Shown: positions 7,728 to 17,504, counted from the stretch's first letter. The stretch: 64,000 bases of DNA from Chryseobacterium sp. StRB126 (GCF_000829375.1 NZ_AP014624.1:434001-498000); one strand, 5' to 3'. Notes: generated by a model from the letters alone, not told the origin. Program-made: numbers and translations.

Positions 7728-9086
7728 ATGATTAGTTGGAGAAAGCATTATAAAAAAACGTTGATCGCGATAGGCTTATTGCTATCAACCAGTGCTTCAT
7801 TTTACGGGCAAGACGGCGATCCTAAAAACGGAGAGAAACTTTTCAAAGCGAATTGTACTGCATGTCACGCGCTGGACAAACAAGTTGTAGGACCGCCATT
7901 GAAGGGGGTTGTAGAACGTGTAAAGACAGAAGGTGGTGTAGACAAAGATTGGCTTCACAAGTGGATCAAAGACAACAAAGCTCTTAGAGCTTCGGGGGAT
8001 AAATACGCCAATGAGATTTTTGAAAAGTTTAATAAGACTGAGATGCAGGTCTTTCCAAATCTTACAGATAAGGATATAGACGACATTTTAGCTTTCACTA
8101 CTAATCCACCGGCTCCGGAAGAGAAAAAAACGGAAGCAACTCCTGCAGCTGGCACAGCTACGGCAGCTCCTGCAGACAAAAGCACAACAAACATCGTTAT
8201 TATTTCACTTTTAGCCATTGCGGGTCTATTAGTTTGGATTTTGGTTAAACTAAGACAATTAGTAAAACTAGGTCAATCTGAAGAGTTATCAGGGCTTAAC
8301 GAAACCAGAGTTCGTTCTTTCAGTGAAATGTACGAGAAGTTCCACTACATTGGTAAAGGTTTACTAGCTATTCTTGCTATTCTTGCCGCTTACGGAGTTT
8401 GGAACTGGTTAATGTGGATCGGGGTTTACAAAGGGTACAAACCTGAGCAACCCATCTACTTCTCTCACAAAATCCACGCTGGAGAACAGAAAATTGACTG
8501 TCAGTTATGTCACTCTAGTGCTAAATACGGAAAAGTATCTGAAATCCCTTCTATGAACGTTTGTATGAACTGTCACAGAACAATTTCTGAATACAACGCA
8601 GATCACTACATGGAGCCAGGAAAAGATAAGGCATTCTATGATGGAGAAATCCAGAAGATCTACGCCGCAACAGGTTGGGATCCTGCAAAACAACAGTACA
8701 CAGGAAAAACACAACCGGTTGAGTGGACAAGAATTCACAATATGCCAGACTTCGTGTACTTCAACCACTCTCAGCACGTAATTGCTGGTGAACAAGCGAT
8801 CATCAATTCTTTCAACAAAAAGAACCCTAACAACAAAATTGATGTTGTTTGTAAAGCTTGTCACGGAAAAATTGATACAATGAATGTTGTTCAAATGGCT
8901 AACGACTTTACTATGGGATGGTGTATCGAGTGCCACAGAACGACTGAGGTTGATATGAACAACGGTTATAATAAAGAATACTTCAAGAATCTACACGACA
9001 AGTTGAAAAAACAATATCCACAAGATGGAGGTAAAATCACTGTAGATGCAATTGGAGGTCTTGAGTGTGGTAAATGTCATTATTAA
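7728..9086 (+). CDS. actA: Alternative complex III subunit ActA, multiheme cytochrome c with fused N-terminal monoheme domain
   Basis: A 452-residue membrane-anchored periplasmic cytochrome of the quinol:cytochrome c oxidoreductase ACIII. It relays electrons from the ActB iron-sulfur chain to ActE or the terminal oxidase. Six CxxCH heme sites are visible: CTACH in an N-terminal class I cytochrome c domain (about 30-125), then CQLCH, CMNCH, CKACH, CIECH and CGKCH. The last sits at the extreme C-terminus. Membrane helices lie near 160-180 and 205-225, between the monoheme domain and the pentaheme part. Described ActA subunits are pentaheme, so the sixth site is an extra fused module. First gene of actABCDEF, with 23 bases to actB. 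Confidence 0.93.
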   Translation: MISWRKHYKKTLIAIGLLLSTSASFYGQDGDPKNGEKLFKANCTACHALDKQVVGPPLKGVVERVKTEGGVDKDWLHKWIKDNKALRASGDKYANEIFEKFNKTEMQVFPNLTDKDIDDILAFTTNPPAPEEKKTEATPAAGTATAAPADKSTTNIVIISLLAIAGLLVWILVKLRQLVKLGQSEELSGLNETRVRSFSEMYEKFHYIGKGLLAILAILAAYGVWNWLMWIGVYKGYKPEQPIYFSHKIHAGEQKIDCQLCHSSAKYGKVSEIPSMNVCMNCHRTISEYNADHYMEPGKDKAFYDGEIQKIYAATGWDPAKQQYTGKTQPVEWTRIHNMPDFVYFNHSQHVIAGEQAIINSFNKKNPNNKIDVVCKACHGKIDTMNVVQMANDFTMGWCIECHRTTEVDMNNGYNKEYFKNLHDKLKKQYPQDGGKITVDAIGGLECGKCHY

Positions 9087-9109
9087 TAACTAAAAAATTA
9101 GAAGTATAA

Positions 9110-12100
9110 ATGGCTTCAAACAAAATACAATTCAGAAGTATTCATGAACTTAAAGATCCAGCTTTAAATAATAAGCTGGCTCAGAAAGAGTTTCAGGAAG
9201 AAATTCCGGTAGAAGATTTCCTTGGAGATGCTGAGACAAACGGATCAAGTACTTCAAGAAGAGATTTCCTTAAATTATTAGGATTCTCTACAGCAGCAGT
9301 TACTTTAGCTGCCTGCGAAGCTCCGGTAATCAAAACGATTCCTTATGTGGTAAAGCCGCATGATATTATTCCGGGAATCCCTAACTATTACGCTTCAACA
9401 TATTTTGATGGGTTCGACTTTGCTAGTGTTTTAGTAAAAACTCGTGAAGGTAGACCAATCAAGATTGAACCAAACCCGGCTGGTGGCGATTTAGGTAAAA
9501 CTAACGCAAGAGCTCAGGCAAGTGTACTTTCTCTTTATGATAATGATAAAGTAAAACAGCCTAAACTAGACGGTAAAGATGAAACTTTCGATAAAGTAGA
9601 CAGTTTCGTTATTAAAGGTTTAGAAGAAGCTAAAGCGTCAGGCAAAAAGATTGTGGTTTTATCACACTCTTTTGCTTCACCAACTTTCAAAAAGTTATTC
9701 GCTGAATTCAAAGCTAAATATCCTACAGCTGAATTAGTAACTTTCGATGCATATCCGTATGCTGCAGGACTAGATGCTGCTCAGGAAGTATTCGGACAAA
9801 GAGCATTACCTGTTTATGACCTTAACGGTTCTGAATTGGTAGTTTCTTTCCAGGCTGATTTCTTAGGAGATTATAATGCTTCCAGCTTAGAGTCTTCTTA
9901 CGCAGCGGCTAGAAAACCAAGTGCAACCATGTTGAGACACATTCAAGTGGAATCTAACATGTCATTAACTGGGGCTAACGCTGACTCAAGATACAGATTA
10001 AAGCCAAGTGCAGTAAACAAAACTTTAGTTGAAGTTTACAATGCAATCGTAGGTGGTGGTACTTCTGATAAGACTGCTACTGAAATTGCAAATGAATTGA
10101 AAGCAAAAGGAAGCAAAGCTGTTGTTTTCGCTGACGGTTCTAAAGGAGCACAGGTTTTAGCACACTTAATCAACCAAAAATTAGGTTCAGTTGCTTTCAC
10201 TGGTAAAGCAAACTTCCTAAAAGAATTTAACGGGGCAAGATATCAGGAATTCCTAGGTTGGGTAAACGGTGGACAAGTTGGAGTATTAGTTACCAACAAC
10301 GTAGATCCTATCTATGCTCATCCAAAAGGAGAAGATTTCAAAAAATCTTTATCCAAAGTTCCTTACGTAATTGCTGTTGCTGATAAGAAAAATGAAATGT
10401 ACAAAGCAGCTAAGGCTGTTATTCCGGTTGCTAACTGGTTAGAGTCTTGGGGAGATATCGAACCACAGACAGGAGTATATGCATTAATGCAGCCTACCAT
10501 CCAGAAGATCTACAAATCAAGACAGATTGAGGAATCTCTATTGGTTTGGAAGAATGGTAAGAACAACGCTGCAAACAACTACTACGATTATTTAAAGGCA
10601 AACTCTGCTTCTCTTTTAGGTAGTACTTCTTTCAACAAAGCATTATATAATGGTATCAATGCTTCTACGAACTCAACAACATTATCTTATGCAGGTGGAA
10701 ACGCTGCTCAAGCTGTTGCTGAATTAGGAAACTTCAAAGCTTCTGAATTAGAATTAGTATTATACACTAAGACTTCAATGGGAGATGGTACTCAGGCAAA
10801 CAACCCTTGGTTGCAAGAATTACCTGATCCAATCACTAGAATGTCTTGGGATAACTACTTGACAATTTCTCCAAAAGACGCAGAAAAGTTTGCTATCGAT
10901 AACGATCTTAATGCAAGAATGCAGTTAGATGGTTCTATCGTAAACCTTACTGTAAATGGAGTTACAATAAAAGATGTTCCGGTATTCGTACAGCCAGGTC
11001 AAGCAGAAGGATCAGTAGGTCTTGCGCTTGGTTACGGTAAGAAAAACTCAGGAGCAACTGCTGATACAGGAGTAAATGCTTATCCTTTATTTGATGGTTC
11101 TAACCTTGTTCTTTCCGGTGTTAAAATCGAGAAAACAGGAGAAGATCACGAATTCGCAGGTATCCAGCTTCAAAATACATTAATGGGTCGTTACGAAATC
11201 GCTAAGGAAGTTCCTTTAGCTGAATTCATCAACGTACCGTTTGATGATGAGCACAAAGGATGGAATAAGCCTTTGGAATACCACACCATCAGTGGAGCTC
11301 TTCCAGCAAGAAAAATCGACCTTTGGGATGCATTTGATGATACTGACGGTCCTCACTTCAACTTATCTATTGACTTGAACTCTTGTACAGGTTGTGGAGC
11401 ATGTATCATTGCTTGTCAGGCTGAAAATAACGTTCCTGTAGTAGGTAAAGAAGAAGTAAGAATGTCTAGAGATATGTACTGGTTAAGAATTGACCGTTAC
11501 TATTCTTCAAGACAGAAAGTTGAAGTATACGAAGGATTAAAAGAAGGAATGGCTGTACCTGAATTGTATGGTACTGCATTCGGAGACGGAGGGGCATTAA
11601 ACCACCCGGCTGATAATCCAGATGTAATCTTCCAACCAGTAATGTGTCAGCACTGTAACCACGCTCCATGTGAAACTGTATGTCCGGTAGCGGCTACTTC
11701 ACACGGTAAGCAAGGTCAAAACCATATGGCTTACAACAGATGTATCGGTACAAGATATTGTGCAAACAACTGTCCGTACAAAGTAAGACGTTTCAACTGG
11801 TTTACTTATAACCTAAATGACAAGTTCGACTACAATATGAACAACGATTTAGGAAGAATGGTACTTAACCCTGACGTAGTTGTAAGAACTAGAGGGGTAA
11901 TGGAGAAATGTTCAATGTGTATCCAAATGACTCAGAATACTATTCTTGAGGCTAAGAAAGAAGGAAGAAGAGTGAAGGATGGAGAATTCCAGACAGCTTG
12001 TTCTAAAGCTTGTTCTACTGGTGCAATGACATTTGGAGACATGAATGATAAAGATTCTTCAATTAGAAAGGTATATGCCTCTAACAGAAGATATTATTTA

Positions 12101-12169
12101 CTAGAGGAGATCGGAACAAAACCAAACGTGTTCTATCACACTAAAGTAAGAAACAGAGTAGAAAAATAA
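9110..12169 (+). CDS. actB: Alternative complex III subunit ActB, molybdopterin-oxidoreductase-like plus Fe-S subunit
   Basis: A 1019-residue peripheral subunit that joins a molybdoenzyme-like domain (about 70-740, without cofactor in characterised ACIII) to a four-cluster ferredoxin domain (about 750-1000). A twin-arginine signal, RRDFLKLLGF (R50-R51), ends in a lipobox-like LAAC (Cys69). Cluster-binding Cys groups begin with CTGCGACIIAC at Cys759, followed by CQHCNHAPCETVCPV, CIGTRYCANNCPY and CSMC...CSKAC. These fit three 4Fe-4S clusters and one 3Fe-4S cluster. It passes electrons from quinol oxidised at ActC to the ActA hemes. Confidence 0.95.
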   Translation: MASNKIQFRSIHELKDPALNNKLAQKEFQEEIPVEDFLGDAETNGSSTSRRDFLKLLGFSTAAVTLAACEAPVIKTIPYVVKPHDIIPGIPNYYASTYFDGFDFASVLVKTREGRPIKIEPNPAGGDLGKTNARAQASVLSLYDNDKVKQPKLDGKDETFDKVDSFVIKGLEEAKASGKKIVVLSHSFASPTFKKLFAEFKAKYPTAELVTFDAYPYAAGLDAAQEVFGQRALPVYDLNGSELVVSFQADFLGDYNASSLESSYAAARKPSATMLRHIQVESNMSLTGANADSRYRLKPSAVNKTLVEVYNAIVGGGTSDKTATEIANELKAKGSKAVVFADGSKGAQVLAHLINQKLGSVAFTGKANFLKEFNGARYQEFLGWVNGGQVGVLVTNNVDPIYAHPKGEDFKKSLSKVPYVIAVADKKNEMYKAAKAVIPVANWLESWGDIEPQTGVYALMQPTIQKIYKSRQIEESLLVWKNGKNNAANNYYDYLKANSASLLGSTSFNKALYNGINASTNSTTLSYAGGNAAQAVAELGNFKASELELVLYTKTSMGDGTQANNPWLQELPDPITRMSWDNYLTISPKDAEKFAIDNDLNARMQLDGSIVNLTVNGVTIKDVPVFVQPGQAEGSVGLALGYGKKNSGATADTGVNAYPLFDGSNLVLSGVKIEKTGEDHEFAGIQLQNTLMGRYEIAKEVPLAEFINVPFDDEHKGWNKPLEYHTISGALPARKIDLWDAFDDTDGPHFNLSIDLNSCTGCGACIIACQAENNVPVVGKEEVRMSRDMYWLRIDRYYSSRQKVEVYEGLKEGMAVPELYGTAFGDGGALNHPADNPDVIFQPVMCQHCNHAPCETVCPVAATSHGKQGQNHMAYNRCIGTRYCANNCPYKVRRFNWFTYNLNDKFDYNMNNDLGRMVLNPDVVVRTRGVMEKCSMCIQMTQNTILEAKKEGRRVKDGEFQTACSKACSTGAMTFGDMNDKDSSIRKVYASNRRYYLLEEIGTKPNVFYHTKVRNRVEK

Positions 12170-12194
12170 AGTTTAAATAATAAATAGGTAAAAA

Positions 12195-13592
12195 ATGTCA
12201 GGACATTACGAAGCTCCGATAAGGGAACCTCTAATTATTGGTCACAAAACTTATCACGATATCACAGAAGATATTGCACGACCTATCGAAGAAAGAGCAG
12301 GTAAATTATGGTGGATTTCATTATATGCAGCCTTAGTTCTATTCATCTATGGATTCGGATGTATCGCTTATACTATCGGGACAGGTATTGGATCATGGGG
12401 GCTTAACAGAACTATTAACTGGGGTTGGGATATTACCAACTTCGTATGGTGGGTAGGTATCGGTCACGCCGGAACCCTAATCTCAGCAGTATTATTATTA
12501 TTTAGACAGAGATGGAGAATGTCTGTAAACAGATCAGCAGAGGCGATGACGATCTTTGCGGTTGTACAGGCAGCAATCTTCCCTGTAATTCACATGGGTA
12601 GAGTTTGGGTTGGATACTGGGTATTCCCATTACCAAACCAATTCGGTTCTCTTTGGGGGAACTTTAACTCTCCTCTACTTTGGGACGTATTTGCAATCTC
12701 TACGTATTTCTCAGTATCAACTGTATTCTGGTTCATGGGACTGATCCCTGACTTTGCAATGATCAGAGATAGAGCGAAGACTCCTTGGACTAAGAAGATT
12801 TATACTTTCCTTGCATTCGGTTGGGGTGGTAAAGCAAAACACTGGCAAAGATTCGAAGAACTTTCTTTGGTTCTTGCAGGGTTAGCAACTCCACTTGTAT
12901 TCTCAGTACACACAACCGTATCTTTTGACTTCGCGACTTCAGTAATTAAAGGATGGCACTCAACGATCTATCCTCCTTACTTCGTTGCTGGTGCGATCTT
13001 CTCAGGATTTGCAATGGTACAGACACTATTGTTGGTTGCAAGAAAAGTGTGTCACTTAGAAGAGTATATTACAATGTATCATATCGAAATTATGAACATC
13101 GTAATCGTTCTTACAGGTGGTATGGTAACTGTAGCTTATGCTACCGAGTATTTCATCGGATGGTATTCCGGATCTAGATTTGAAGACTTTACTTACCTTT
13201 CTCCAGGTGCTGCAGTAGGACCTTACTGGTGGGCATTCTGGTCACTAATCATCTGTAACCTTGTGGTTCCTGCTTCTTTCTGGTTCAAAAAAGCTAGAAC
13301 GAACATTATCTGGACATTCATTGTTGCATTGATTATTAACATCGGGATGTGGTTTGAGCGTTTTGACATCATTGTTATCAACCTTTCTAGAGACTACTTA
13401 CCAGGATCTTGGACAATGTTTAAGCCAACGATCATTGATGTGGGTGTATACTTAGGAACAATCGGATTCTTCTCTGTATTATTCTTATTATATGCAAGAA
13501 CATTCCCTGTAATTGCACAGGCTGAATTAAAATCGATTTTGAAAATCTCAGGTGAAACTTATAAAGCAAAAGAAGGAGATGAGCACCACTAA
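12195..13592 (+). CDS. actC: Alternative complex III subunit ActC (NrfD/PsrC-like quinol-binding membrane subunit)
   Basis: A 465-residue polytopic protein with about 10 hydrophobic helices, of the NrfD/PsrC family. In ACIII it forms the quinol-oxidising site facing the Fe-S subunit ActB. Visible family features are GIGHAGTLISAVLLLFRQ near 94-111, HMGRVWVGYWVFP near 136-148 and the Trp-rich helices that follow. The N-terminal cytoplasmic tail carries RPIEERAGKLWW. The last 14 bases overlap the actD start, a sign of coupled translation. Confidence 0.95.
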   Translation: MSGHYEAPIREPLIIGHKTYHDITEDIARPIEERAGKLWWISLYAALVLFIYGFGCIAYTIGTGIGSWGLNRTINWGWDITNFVWWVGIGHAGTLISAVLLLFRQRWRMSVNRSAEAMTIFAVVQAAIFPVIHMGRVWVGYWVFPLPNQFGSLWGNFNSPLLWDVFAISTYFSVSTVFWFMGLIPDFAMIRDRAKTPWTKKIYTFLAFGWGGKAKHWQRFEELSLVLAGLATPLVFSVHTTVSFDFATSVIKGWHSTIYPPYFVAGAIFSGFAMVQTLLLVARKVCHLEEYITMYHIEIMNIVIVLTGGMVTVAYATEYFIGWYSGSRFEDFTYLSPGAAVGPYWWAFWSLIICNLVVPASFWFKKARTNIIWTFIVALIINIGMWFERFDIIVINLSRDYLPGSWTMFKPTIIDVGVYLGTIGFFSVLFLLYARTFPVIAQAELKSILKISGETYKAKEGDEHH

Positions 13593-14100
13593 AATTGTAT
13601 ACGGACTTTATGCTGACGACGACGATTTAATGAACGGCGTTAAAGCATTCAACGATAAAGGAATCGCAATAAACGAGGTTTATACTCCGTTTCCGGTTCA
13701 CGGACTAGACAAAGCTTTAGGGTTAAAGAAAACCAGAATTTCTGATGCTGCTTTCATCTATGCTTGTTATGGTGTTACTATTGGTGCTACAATAACTTGG
13801 TATGTGATGAATCATGACTGGCCTCAGAACATTGGTGGTAAACCTGCTTTTGACTGGGCACACAACATGCCGGCATTCGTAGTTCCAATGTTTGAATTAA
13901 TGGTATTCTGTGCAGCTCACATGATGTCTTTAACTTTCTTAGTTAGAAACAAAATGTATCCAGGAGCTCCAGCGCAGAATCCAGATCCAAGAACTACTGA
14001 CGATAAATTCATGATGGAATTCGTAACTGAAGATGTAGAATCTGTAAAGCAGTTGCTAATTGAAACTGGAGTTGAAGAAATAACTGTTAAAGACGCTTAA
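13579..14100 (+). CDS. actD: Alternative complex III subunit ActD (DUF3341)
   Basis: A 173-residue membrane subunit with the DUF3341 pattern: a cytosolic alpha/beta start (KIVYGLYADDDDLMNGVKAF, about 5-24), PFPVHGLDKALGL (about 42-54), two transmembrane helices (about 62-82 and 105-128) and a C-terminal soluble tail. The ATG at 13579 is preferred over an in-frame start at 13552 because it gives the normal DUF3341 N-terminus with only a 14-base overlap with actC. It helps hold the membrane part of ACIII together and has no redox centre. Confidence 0.93.
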   Translation: MSTTKIVYGLYADDDDLMNGVKAFNDKGIAINEVYTPFPVHGLDKALGLKKTRISDAAFIYACYGVTIGATITWYVMNHDWPQNIGGKPAFDWAHNMPAFVVPMFELMVFCAAHMMSLTFLVRNKMYPGAPAQNPDPRTTDDKFMMEFVTEDVESVKQLLIETGVEEITVKDA

Positions 14101-14101
14101 A

Positions 14102-14788
14102 ATGAAAAAGAACGTATTAAGAATTGCAGCAGTTTTAGGTTTAACAACAGTTTTACTTAACTCTTGCGGACCAAAGGAGAATACTCCGTTGGTATATTTC
14201 CCGGACATGTATTTTCCGGTAGCTTATGATCCATTGATGAAAGCTCAGGATGCGTATTCAGATCATGAAAATGAAATTCCGGCTTTTGTTAGAAATAATG
14301 GTGCAACAGGTCTTTCTCCAGTAGAAGGATCAGTTGCTCAAAATAAAGATGGAGTTTTTGAAGAAGGATTAAAACCAAAGAATGTTGACGAGTACAACGC
14401 AGGTTATGATGCTTCTAAAAAACTAACAGCTTCTCCTCTAAACCCAGCTAATGCAGCTAAGGATCTTGAAAGAGGGAAAGTATTGTTCGACCACACTTGT
14501 GCTGCATGTCACGGAACAGGAGGTGATGGACAAGGACCAATTGTACAAACAGGAGCATTCTCTGGAGTGCCGAACTATGCAGATAGAGAACTTACAGTAG
14601 GGTCTGTTCATTATGTATTAACAAACGGTAGAAATGCCATGGGATCTTATGCGGGACAATTAAACGCAGGAGACAGATGGAGAGTAGCTATGTATGTGAT
14701 GAGTGCTTTCAAAAAAGGAGCAGCAGCACCGGCAGCAGCTACAGCGGCGGCACCAGCAACTGAAACGACTACCGAAACTAAAAAATAA
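14102..14788 (+). CDS. actE: Alternative complex III subunit ActE, monoheme cytochrome c lipoprotein
   Basis: A 228-residue lipoprotein (LLNSC, Cys22) with one class I cytochrome c domain. The heme site is CAACH (Cys133-His137), and a likely axial Met lies in the NAMGSYAGQL stretch. The first 110 residues wrap the complex in known structures. The C-terminus is Ala/Thr-rich and probably disordered. In ACIII this subunit hands electrons from ActA to a soluble cytochrome or the oxidase. One base separates it from actD and 8 bases from actF. Confidence 0.94.
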   Translation: MKKNVLRIAAVLGLTTVLLNSCGPKENTPLVYFPDMYFPVAYDPLMKAQDAYSDHENEIPAFVRNNGATGLSPVEGSVAQNKDGVFEEGLKPKNVDEYNAGYDASKKLTASPLNPANAAKDLERGKVLFDHTCAACHGTGGDGQGPIVQTGAFSGVPNYADRELTVGSVHYVLTNGRNAMGSYAGQLNAGDRWRVAMYVMSAFKKGAAAPAAATAAAPATETTTETKK

Positions 14789-14796
14789 GAAAAGAA

Positions 14797-16128
14797 ATGT
14801 ATAGTTTTTCACCAAAATTAAAATCAACTTCTATCATACTTCTTGTTGTAGGTTTAGTTCTGTTTGGTATTGGTTTCTTTATGAACAAAGGACTTTCTAC
14901 TGAGCAAATAGAACACATGATGGAAGCGGTTCATGCTTCTGGACATGATGCTCCTACACACTCAAGTGAAATGGTTGGACCGCAGGATCATGCTGCTCAC
15001 TTAGAGCATGCTACTATGCAAGTCCACAACCAGCCTTTAGCATCGCTGCATTTTGTAGCTGTGTTCTTCTTTGGAGTAAGTTGTGCTGTATTGTTTTTTT
15101 ACTGTATTCAGCATGCTGCCCACGCTGGTTGGCCAATTATTATTACAAGAGTAATGGAAGCTATCGCTTCTTACATTCCTTACGGAGGTGCTATTCTGGT
15201 TATTATGATGATTTTAAATATCACTCATAATGGCCACCTATTCCACTGGATGGATCCGGAATTAACGAATCCTGAATCAGCACACTTTGACGTAATTTTA
15301 TTCGAAAAGAAAAGATTCCTAAACATACCTTTCTATGCTATCAGAACGATCATTTATGTAGTAGGTGCTTCTTTCTTCGCATGGAAACTTAAAGCTCAGT
15401 CTAAAAAAGTGGATGATACTAAATCTAAAGTTGAGTATCAAATGCTTTACAGATGGGCAGTAGGATATATTGCATTCTTCGGATTTGCTTCTGCTGCTTG
15501 GGCTTGGGACTGGTTGATGTCTATTGACCCTCACTGGTATTCTACAATGTATATCTGGTATTCAATGGTTAGCTGCCTTTCAAGTGGTATTGCTGTAATC
15601 ATTCTATTAAGTGTTTACCTTAAGAAAAATGGATTCCTACCACAGTTCAATGACAACCACTTGCATGATTTAGGAGTATTCCTTTTCGCTACAAGTATGC
15701 TTTGGACATATACATGGTTCGCTCAGTTCATGCTTTATTGGTATGCCAACGTTCCGGAAGAGGTTAACTACTTCTTTGGAAGATTCCAACACTATGGAAC
15801 TACATTCTTACCAATGCTGATTATTAACTTCTTATTACCACTATTGGTATTAGTAAGTAGCAGCATCAAGAGAAACTACAAAGTGGTTACCACAATGGCA
15901 GTAGTAGTTATCTTAGGACACCTTTTAGATTACTTCAACATGGTAATGCCGGGAACAGTAGGACCATTCTGGAACACTCCTGAAGTATTCTTGTTAATCC
16001 TAGGAGCAGTTCTATTCGTAGCTGGACTATTTATGTTTACTGTACTTTCAGCTTTATCTAAACTGAAGTTGATTCCTACAGGAAACCCTTACTTACACGA
16101 ATCTGAAATTTATGAGTATCCTTTCTAA
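14797..16128 (+). CDS. actF: Alternative complex III subunit ActF (quinol:cytochrome c oxidoreductase membrane subunit)
   Basis: A 443-residue polytopic protein with about 10 helices, related to ActC. A His-rich periplasmic loop (about 42-80) precedes the first conserved helices. Family features include HAAHAGWP near 105-112, WAWDWLMSIDPHW near 230-242 and WTYTWFAQFMLYWYANVPEE near 305-324. In ACIII it is thought to carry a proton path rather than a redox centre. It is the last act gene. A strong terminator follows, and no cytochrome oxidase genes are attached here, unlike the act-cox arrangement known in some relatives. Confidence 0.94.
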   Translation: MYSFSPKLKSTSIILLVVGLVLFGIGFFMNKGLSTEQIEHMMEAVHASGHDAPTHSSEMVGPQDHAAHLEHATMQVHNQPLASLHFVAVFFFGVSCAVLFFYCIQHAAHAGWPIIITRVMEAIASYIPYGGAILVIMMILNITHNGHLFHWMDPELTNPESAHFDVILFEKKRFLNIPFYAIRTIIYVVGASFFAWKLKAQSKKVDDTKSKVEYQMLYRWAVGYIAFFGFASAAWAWDWLMSIDPHWYSTMYIWYSMVSCLSSGIAVIILLSVYLKKNGFLPQFNDNHLHDLGVFLFATSMLWTYTWFAQFMLYWYANVPEEVNYFFGRFQHYGTTFLPMLIINFLLPLLVLVSSSIKRNYKVVTTMAVVVILGHLLDYFNMVMPGTVGPFWNTPEVFLLILGAVLFVAGLFMFTVLSALSKLKLIPTGNPYLHESEIYEYPF

Positions 16129-16152
16129 GGACTTGTAATACAATAAAACTTT

Positions 16153-16188
16153 AAAAGACTGATTGTTTAAACAATCAGTCTTTTTTTT
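16153..16188 (+). terminator. Terminator of the act operon (32-bp perfect palindrome)
   Basis: AAAAGACTGATTGTTT (16153-16168) and its exact reverse complement (16169-16184) form a perfect palindrome followed by a T-tract. In RNA this gives a stem of about 14 bp with a tight loop. Confidence 0.9.
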
Positions 16189-16273
16189 GTCAAAAGTATA
16201 CAGACTATTTTAAAGATGATATCATGAAAAAAACAAAACAAAAAATAAAATCTACTATTAATAAAGGTTTTAG

Positions 16274-16281
16274 TAAATTTG
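16274..16281 (+). promoter_or_regulatory. -7 element (TAAATTTG) that sets the start of the lipoprotein gene
   Basis: An exact TAnnTTTG lies 17 bases before the ATG at 16299. An upstream in-frame ATG at 16224 would be left outside the transcript. No clear -33 TTG is seen. Confidence 0.5.
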
Positions 16282-16298
16282 CAACAAACCAAATAAAA

Positions 16299-17504
16299 AT
16301 GAAAAAGTTTTCTTTTCTACTTGTTTTCAGTCTGTTGCTTTTTACAGCATGTAAGAAAGATCATGTAGATGCTACGAATACTAAAACGCTGCAGTCAAGT
16401 ATCAATGATATGACTTCCAGCCTACCTACCATTAAACAGATTAAGTTTAATGAAGCTCTTTATATTCTTAAAACATTTGGCGTGGAGGCTGATGGGGATG
16501 TAAATGAACTTAAAGCTCTTGGAAAACTGATTAACGGGAAAAAAGTTCCCGAGATTATGACCCTGGCTGATGAAGTTGCACAAAAAAACGGAATTGAATG
16601 GGCCAGTACTAATCCACCTTCATTAGGTGAAATGAATATCTTCGGTGATGATAAAGCTAAAGAAAGCGATCCTAATGACGTAAAAGCAGGAGCATTATCT
16701 ATTGTAACAAACCCAACGGGTGATGACGGAAATGGTGCACCAACAGCAATCCAGATCGTACCAAGATTAGTAGATGCTGCCGGAAAACCAGTATCATTTA
16801 CAGGTGCCGGTTTGGAAGCTACTTTAGAAGTCTTCAGCAATGGAGTAAGACTTTCAACAGCTAAAAACCTGATGCAGGATAACAACTTTAAAGGATTTAA
16901 CCTTAAATTCTCTTCTATTCCTGCTTCAAAAGTGGTAGATAACAAAATTGACATCACCGTTTCTGTAAAAACAACGGCAAAGACATTCAAAATGTCTAAA
17001 ATCGGCTTGGATGTAAATGCAGCAGCCCTGAAGGTTCCTGCCGTTCCAAAAACAGATACAGCCGCTGTACCACAACAGCCAAGTGCAGTAGTAGATCCGA
17101 ATAATCCGACCACTACTACTCCACCTGCAACTACAGAGCCTGGAACTACCACTCCTGCAACACCAGCTGCTCCAAAACAGCCAACTGCAGATCCAAAAAA
17201 TACAGTAAGTAAATTTCTAAGCAGCGTAAGTTCTCAGAACCTAAAAGCAGCTTATGATACATCCAATAATCCAAGCTGGGGAAGCTATGAGTCTTTCTCC
17301 AACCCTAATTCAGGTTTTGGAGCTGTAAAAAATGTAAGCGTTAAAAACATTACCACAAGTGCAACTAATGCTAACGGGGCAAGTGTAAACGCTACTTATG
17401 ATGTAACGGATAAAAACGGAAAGACTACTTCATTAAAAGTAACTTTCGGACTTAAAAATGTAAACGGAGACTGGAAAATTTCCAGCTATAAAATCAACCC
17501 ATAA
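16299..17504 (+). CDS. Lipoprotein with Pro/Thr-rich linker and C-terminal NTF2-like (DUF4878-type) domain
   Basis: A 401-residue exported lipoprotein (LLLFTAC, Cys18). The N-terminal part (about 25-90) is helical and charged, faintly like DUF6694-type lipoproteins. A beta-rich middle region (about 115-245) has no motif I can name. A Pro/Thr/Ala linker (about 248-301) leads to a C-terminal domain (about 302-401) that ends VNGDWKISSYKI, the usual closing strand of DUF4878/NTF2-like domains. The start at 16299 was chosen because a -7 element lies just upstream and the lipoprotein signal then begins at residue 1. The stop abuts the apt ATG with no gap, so apt is probably on the same mRNA. Function unknown. 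Confidence 0.75.
   Translation: MKKFSFLLVFSLLLFTACKKDHVDATNTKTLQSSINDMTSSLPTIKQIKFNEALYILKTFGVEADGDVNELKALGKLINGKKVPEIMTLADEVAQKNGIEWASTNPPSLGEMNIFGDDKAKESDPNDVKAGALSIVTNPTGDDGNGAPTAIQIVPRLVDAAGKPVSFTGAGLEATLEVFSNGVRLSTAKNLMQDNNFKGFNLKFSSIPASKVVDNKIDITVSVKTTAKTFKMSKIGLDVNAAALKVPAVPKTDTAAVPQQPSAVVDPNNPTTTTPPATTEPGTTTPATPAAPKQPTADPKNTVSKFLSSVSSQNLKAAYDTSNNPSWGSYESFSNPNSGFGAVKNVSVKNITTSATNANGASVNATYDVTDKNGKTTSLKVTFGLKNVNGDWKISSYKINP

Noticed and set aside
16224..16298. Leader segment upstream of the lipoprotein at 16299 as a coding N-terminal extension or small ORF
   Set aside because: The -7 element TAAATTTG at 16274-16281 lies within it, so it would not be transcribed from that promoter, and the segment would hide the lipoprotein signal.
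16460..17152. 230-codon open frame on the minus strand inside the lipoprotein gene
   Set aside because: It is antisense to a gene with a lipoprotein signal and coding-like composition. The antisense frame is open because of the Thr/Pro/Ala-rich codons and has no promoter or family match.
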